Below, piece after piece: positions 33,439-36,673 of a stretch of DNA of 36,673 nucleotides. Each line of letters opens with the position of its first letter. The stretch's first letter is position 1. The stretch is from Perkinsus olseni. Lineage: Eukaryota; Perkinsozoa; Perkinsida; Perkinsidae. The stretch lies in assembly GCA_013115135.1 (NCBI GenBank), contig JABANP010000517.1:1-36673 (forward strand). Direction: 5' to 3'. The notes under the pieces are model-generated. The model did no database searches and had not been told where the DNA came from. It saw only the letters and a program-made list of their open reading frames with translations. The position numbers and the translations under genes were made by a program.

Positions 33439-33518
33439 TACTGGAACCGAGAATCGAACTCCGAGTCGGGACCTACTGCGTGTTAGGCAGTCGTCATAAC
33501 CAACTAGACCATTCCAGC
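33439..33518 (-). pseudogene. tRNA-Val with 6-nt insertion
   Basis: Otherwise a complete tRNA-Val(AAC), but six extra bases lie in the T-arm, breaking the B box. Confidence 0.8.
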
Positions 33519-33520
33519 AA

Positions 33521-33600
33521 GCTGAGCATTCATCTCTATCCGGGGACCCGGTGAGCTCCGCGATCCGAAGATCCCGTCTACCATATTGGCTATGCTCAGC
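33521..33600 (-). other. 80-nt tRNA-like hairpin element
   Basis: Closed by a 7-bp stem GCTGAGC/GCTCAGC, with an A-box-like stretch and an inner hairpin GATC-TTCG-GATC. The same element recurs at 34069-34148, 34643-34722 and 35217-35296, always between Val and Pro. It does not fold as a standard cloverleaf and has no good B box, so it is not called a tRNA. Confidence 0.55.
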
Positions 33601-33618
33601 CTCAAAACGACCCAACGC

Positions 33619-33664
33619 GGGCTGCGCACCCAAAGCGAGAATCATACCACTAGACCACACAGCC
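33619..33664 (-). pseudogene. tRNA-Pro lacking the T-arm
   Basis: The 5' half with anticodon TGG is intact. The T-arm is deleted, leaving 46 nt. Confidence 0.75.
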
Positions 33665-33794
33665 ATAGAAGCGAAGATATAACTGAGGCTCGGGCGCTTC
33701 GGTTTTTGTCGCCAGGAACCGCGTACACCCGAAGGCGAGACAGCAAATTCATTTACTGCATTTGAGCGCGCTCGACTGTTTGTCGAGTAACCCT

Positions 33795-33866
33795 GGGCTA
33801 AGTCGAGAATCAAACTCGAGACCTCTCGCACCCAAAGCGAGAACCATACCACTAGACCACACAGCC
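33795..33866 (-). tRNA. tRNA-Pro(TGG)-like
   Basis: Full 72-nt cloverleaf, anticodon TGG. Small changes appear in the D-arm (GGTTC for GATTC) and the T-loop (TTTGATT). Confidence 0.55.
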
Positions 33867-33992
33867 GGGAAGGACAACTCATAAATGAGGTTTGGGTGCT
33901 TCGGTGTCTGTCGCCAGAGACTGTACGCACCAGAAGACGCGATAGCAACTCCAACTCGGCGCATGATGTAGTACACGTGAAAGACAATGTAA

Positions 33993-34066
33993 TACTGGAA
34001 CCGACAGTCGAACTCGGGACCTACTGCGTGTTAGGCAGTCGTCATAACCAACTAGACCATTCCAGC
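33993..34066 (-). tRNA. tRNA-Val(AAC)
   Basis: Same as the copy at 11068 except for one mismatch in the T-stem (CCGAG/GTCGG). Confidence 0.75.
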
Positions 34067-34068
34067 AA

Positions 34069-34148
34069 GCTGAGCATTCATCTCTATCCGGGGACCCGGT
34101 GAGCTCCGTGATCCGAAGATCCCGTCTACCATATTGGCTGTGCTCAGC
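34069..34148 (-). other. 80-nt tRNA-like hairpin element
   Basis: Second copy of the element described at 33521, with the 7-bp closing stem intact. Confidence 0.55.
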
Positions 34149-34166
34149 CTCAAAACGACCCAACGC

Positions 34167-34238
34167 GGGCTGAGTCGAGAATCGAACTCGAGACCTCTCG
34201 CACCCAAAGCGAGAATCATACCACTAGACCACACAGCC
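34167..34238 (-). tRNA. tRNA-Pro(TGG)
   Basis: 72 nt. Anticodon stem CTCGC/GCGAG around TTTGGGT, T-stem TCGAG/CTCGA perfect, acceptor GGCTGTG/CTCAGCC with one T-T mismatch. TTTT follows about 12 bases downstream on the minus strand, a fitting Pol III terminator. Confidence 0.8.
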
Positions 34239-34368
34239 ACAGAAGCAAACATATAACTGAGGCTCGGGCGCTTCGGTTCTTGTCGCCAGGAACAGCGTAC
34301 ACCTGAAGTCGAGACAACATATTCACTTACTGCATTTGGGTGCGCCCGACTGTATGTCGAGTAACCCT

Positions 34369-34440
34369 GGGCTAAGTCGAGAATCGAACACGAAACCTCT
34401 CACACCCGAAGCAAGAATCATACCACTAGACCACACAGCC
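34369..34440 (-). tRNA. tRNA-Pro(CGG)
   Basis: Anticodon loop TTCGGGT. The anticodon stem is held partly by G-T pairs and one T-stem mismatch is present. Identical copy at 35517. Confidence 0.6.
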
Positions 34441-34566
34441 GTAAAGGACAACTCATAAATGAGATTTGGGTGCTTCGGTGTCTGTCGCCAGAGACTGTGC
34501 GCACCAGAAGACGCGATAGCAACTCCAACTCGGCGCATGATGTAGTACACGTGAAAGATAGTGCAA

Positions 34567-34640
34567 TACTGGAACCGAGAGTCGAACTCGGGACCTACTG
34601 CGTGTTAGGCAGTCGTCATAACCAACTAGACCATTCCAGC
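34567..34640 (-). tRNA. tRNA-Val(AAC), perfect copy
   Basis: All stems pair as in the solitary gene at 11068, including T-stem CCGAG/CTCGG. Identical copy at 35715. Confidence 0.9.
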
Positions 34641-34642
34641 AG

Positions 34643-34722
34643 GCTGAGCACTCATTTCTATCCGGGGACCCGGTGAGCTCCGTGATCCGAAGATCCCGTC
34701 TACCATATTGGCTGTGCTCAGC
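34643..34722 (-). other. 80-nt tRNA-like hairpin element
   Basis: Third copy. The closing-stem strand GCTGAGC is intact. Confidence 0.55.
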
Positions 34723-34740
34723 CTCAAAACGACTCAGCGC

Positions 34741-34812
34741 GGGCTGAGACGAGAATCGAATCCGGGACCTCTTGCACCCAAAACGAGAATCATACCACTA
34801 AACCACACAGCC
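34741..34812 (-). tRNA. tRNA-Pro(TGG)-like
   Basis: Diverged copy with one anticodon-stem mismatch and a changed T-stem. Function is doubtful. Confidence 0.5.
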
Positions 34813-34942
34813 ACAGAAGCGAATATATAACTGAGGCTCGCGCGCTTCGGTTTTTGCCGCCAGGAACCGCGTACACCTGAAGGCGAGACAACATATTCAC
34901 TTACTGCATTTGGGTGCGCCCGACTGTATGTCGAATAACCCC

Positions 34943-35014
34943 GGGCTGAGTCGAGAATCGAACTCGAGACCTCTCGCACCCGAAGCGAGAATCATACCAC
35001 TAGACCACACAGCC
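34943..35014 (-). tRNA. tRNA-Pro(CGG)
   Basis: Anticodon loop TTCGGGT closed by perfect CTCGC/GCGAG, and T-stem TCGAG/CTCGA perfect. The best CGG copy in the window. Confidence 0.8.
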
Positions 35015-35140
35015 GTAAAGGACAACTCAAAAATGAGATTTGGGTGCTTCGGTGTCTGTCGCCAGAGACCGTGCGAATCAGAAGACGCGATAGCAACTCC
35101 AACTCGGCGCATGATGTAGTACACGTGAAAGACAATGTAA

Positions 35141-35214
35141 TACTGGAACCGACAGTCGAACTCGGGACCTACTGCGTGTTAGGCAGTCGTCATAACCAAC
35201 TAGACCATTCCAGC
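35141..35214 (-). tRNA. tRNA-Val(AAC)
   Basis: Identical to the 33993 copy, with the single T-stem mismatch. Confidence 0.75.
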
Positions 35215-35216
35215 AA

Positions 35217-35296
35217 GCTGAGCATTCATCTCTATCCGGGGACCCGGTGAGCTCCGTGATCCGAAGATCCCGTCTACCATATTGGCTGTGCTCAGC
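35217..35296 (-). other. 80-nt tRNA-like hairpin element
   Basis: Fourth copy. A fifth begins near 35791 but is interrupted by the element inserted at 35852. Confidence 0.55.
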
Positions 35297-35314
35297 CTCA
35301 AAACGACCCAACGC

Positions 35315-35386
35315 GGGCTGAGTCGAGAATCGAACTCGAGACCTCTCGCACCCAAAGCGAGAATCATACCACTAGACCACACAGCC
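35315..35386 (-). tRNA. tRNA-Pro(TGG)
   Basis: Identical to the 34167 copy, 1148 bp away. Confidence 0.8.
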
Positions 35387-35516
35387 ACAGAAGCGAACAT
35401 ATAACTGAGGCTCGGGCGCTTCGGTTCTTGTCGCCAGGAACCGCGTACACCTGAAGTCGAGACAACATATTCACTTGCTGCATTTGGGTGCGCCCGACTG
35501 TATGTCGAGTAACCCT

Positions 35517-35588
35517 GGGCTAAGTCGAGAATCGAACACGAAACCTCTCACACCCGAAGCAAGAATCATACCACTAGACCACACAGCC
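35517..35588 (-). tRNA. tRNA-Pro(CGG)
   Basis: Identical to the 34369 copy, 1148 bp away. Confidence 0.6.
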
Positions 35589-35714
35589 GTAAAGGACAAC
35601 TCATAAATGAGATTTGGGTGCTTCGGTGTCTGTCGCCAGAGACTGTGCGCACCAGAAGACGCGATAGCAACTCCAACTCGGCGCATGATGTAGTACACGT
35701 GAAAGATAGTGCAA

Positions 35715-35788
35715 TACTGGAACCGAGAGTCGAACTCGGGACCTACTGCGTGTTAGGCAGTCGTCATAACCAACTAGACCATTCCAGC
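35715..35788 (-). tRNA. tRNA-Val(AAC), perfect copy
   Basis: Identical to the 34567 copy. Confidence 0.9.
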
Positions 35789-35851
35789 AGGCTGAGCACT
35801 CATTTCTATCCGGGGACCCGGTGAGCTCCGTGATCCGAAGATCCCGTCTAC

Positions 35852-36673
35852 CAGGGTTTCACCTAGGCGTACTTCACGCGCCTGCAGGCGCGTGTCGCGT
35901 ATCGTCGTGCCCTCACAGGCGCGCCTGCTGGGTCGCCGCTTAGGCGCGTCCGACGCGTCCGACGCGTCTGTTGGTAGATGTCTTAGCCATGATGCCTGGG
36001 CATCGGAGTTTTTGGTACTCTGTTTCCGGTCTTCTGATGACGGTGTCGCCCTTGCGAGTGTGAACAGGCTTGAAACTTCCACTTACTCAAAAGTTTCAAG
36101 TTGAAACTTCCAGGGATCGACCCCACTGGGGTCACCCCGAGCTATACATGCGCACCGTTACGGCTTCTCTGCGGTTTACGTTACGGTGCGCGTAACGTAA
36201 GTAGTTTACGGTTACGGAAGGGGCTTACGACTTTACGGTTGGTGCTGAACTGCCTTTTTGGAATTGTGGCGGTTTCGGGCTGTGAAACATTTGACCATAG
36301 CTCAAATAGTTGTTAAACTCATTATTGGTGGTTCGGATTCAACCGAAGCGCTGGGAGACTAACATTTGGCTCCGCATTGGCCACTCGTCTCCCTTTGAAA
36401 TTCCATCCGTCTCACTCCCAGACTGACCCGGAACTGCCGAGCCGGCCTCGTCTACGCATGCGCATTCACATGAAACAGACTTAGACGACTTGAATGGCAA
36501 TTCCCCATTTTGTCCATTACATCTCCGTAAGAGCCGTTACGGCGCCGTAATTTTTACGTTACGGGCCTTGAAGCGTTACCGTAAAGTCAGCCGTAACGGT
36601 CCGTAACGTAGCGCGCCGCCGGGACGCGGTCGAGCTACAGGCACGTCCGAGATTTCGGCTAGGTGAAACCCTG
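35852..36673. mobile_element. Non-autonomous hAT-type element, 822 bp
   Basis: The perfect 15-bp terminal inverted repeats CAGGGTTTCACCTAG and CTAGGTGAAACCCTG bound the element, whose right end is the last base of the window. CAGGG ends are typical of hAT transposons. It interrupts the fifth copy of the 80-nt hairpin element after CCGTCTAC; undisturbed copies continue CATATTGG. The interior has no transposase. It contains GC-rich palindromes (GCGCCTGCAGGCGC), a 9-bp tandem (CGCGTCCGA) and many GTTACGG/CCGTAAC words. A hAT transposase remnant lies 5 kb away, but I cannot show it belongs to the same family. Confidence 0.8.

Larger units (their letters stand above)
33439..35851. repeat. Young tandem array of 574-bp tRNA units
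   Basis: tRNA-Val copies start at 33993, 34567, 35141 and 35715, an exact 574-bp spacing, with an earlier copy at 33439. Units alternate in type. Those at 33993 and 35141 are nearly identical, as are those at 34567 and 35715, giving a 1148-bp higher-order repeat. Each unit carries, along the plus strand, Val, an 80-nt hairpin, Pro, a spacer and a second Pro, all transcribed leftwards. Near-identity of the dimers means very recent duplication or homogenisation. Confidence 0.9.

Noticed and set aside
33600..35600. Many 60-100-residue ORFs with AVWSSGMILALGARGLE or GYDDCLTRSRSRV
   Set aside because: These are translations of tRNA-Pro and tRNA-Val genes, a well-known source of false proteins.
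33993..35851. CRISPR-like array
   Set aside because: The repeat units are 574 bp and contain tRNA genes; there are no short direct repeats with unique spacers and no cas genes.

Overview
The window looks like nuclear DNA of a compact-genome, flagellated protist. Genes are split by short introns (mostly 42-75 nt) with GT/AG ends, codon use is the standard code with all three stops, and tRNA genes carry no encoded CCA. A perkinsid-type alveolate (Perkinsus-like) fits best: tandem MFS transporters, gag-like Lys/Gly-rich retroelement ORFs, dispersed tRNA arrays and palindromic TTACG repeats. This placement is inference and was not tested by any search.

Layout. 1-5 kb: repeat-rich flank with a frameshifted gag-like ORF (minus), a 75-bp tandem repeat, and a degenerate cluster of tRNA-Val/tRNA-Pro sequences. 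6.1-10.9 kb: minus-strand multi-exon gene(s) for a helical-repeat protein I could not identify. 11.07 kb: a clean tRNA-Val(AAC). 11.7-14.9 kb: a divergent pair, a CFAP36-like BART-domain ciliary gene (minus) and a calmodulin-like EF-hand gene (plus). 15.5-27.5 kb: a transporter cluster on the plus strand, with four paralogous MFS genes (A-D) and one EamA/DMT gene. I rebuilt exon models for EamA (334 aa), MFS-B (498 aa) and MFS-D (443 aa), and every intron phase closes. MFS-C is a frameshifted pseudogene. MFS-A is cut by a ~707-bp inversion: its last exons lie on the minus strand, yet the pieces add up to an exactly open 450-codon frame. 27.5-33.4 kb: gene-poor DNA with an unidentified broken gene, a hAT transposase remnant, and a 614-bp palindrome-rich element with terminal inverted repeats. 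33.4-35.85 kb: a young tandem array of 574-bp units, each with one tRNA-Val, two tRNA-Pro and an 80-nt tRNA-like hairpin, arranged as two nearly identical 1148-bp dimers. 35.85-36.67 kb: a hAT-type non-autonomous element inserted into that array; its right terminal repeat ends at the last base of the window.

Functionally, the central block joins membrane export or uptake (DHA1-like MFS plus DMT carrier) with likely flagellar genes (CFAP36-like, an EF-hand protein and perhaps the helical-repeat gene). The flanks are shaped by transposons and tRNA-unit amplification. Exon coordinates were read by eye; function calls rest on recognised motifs, not database searches.
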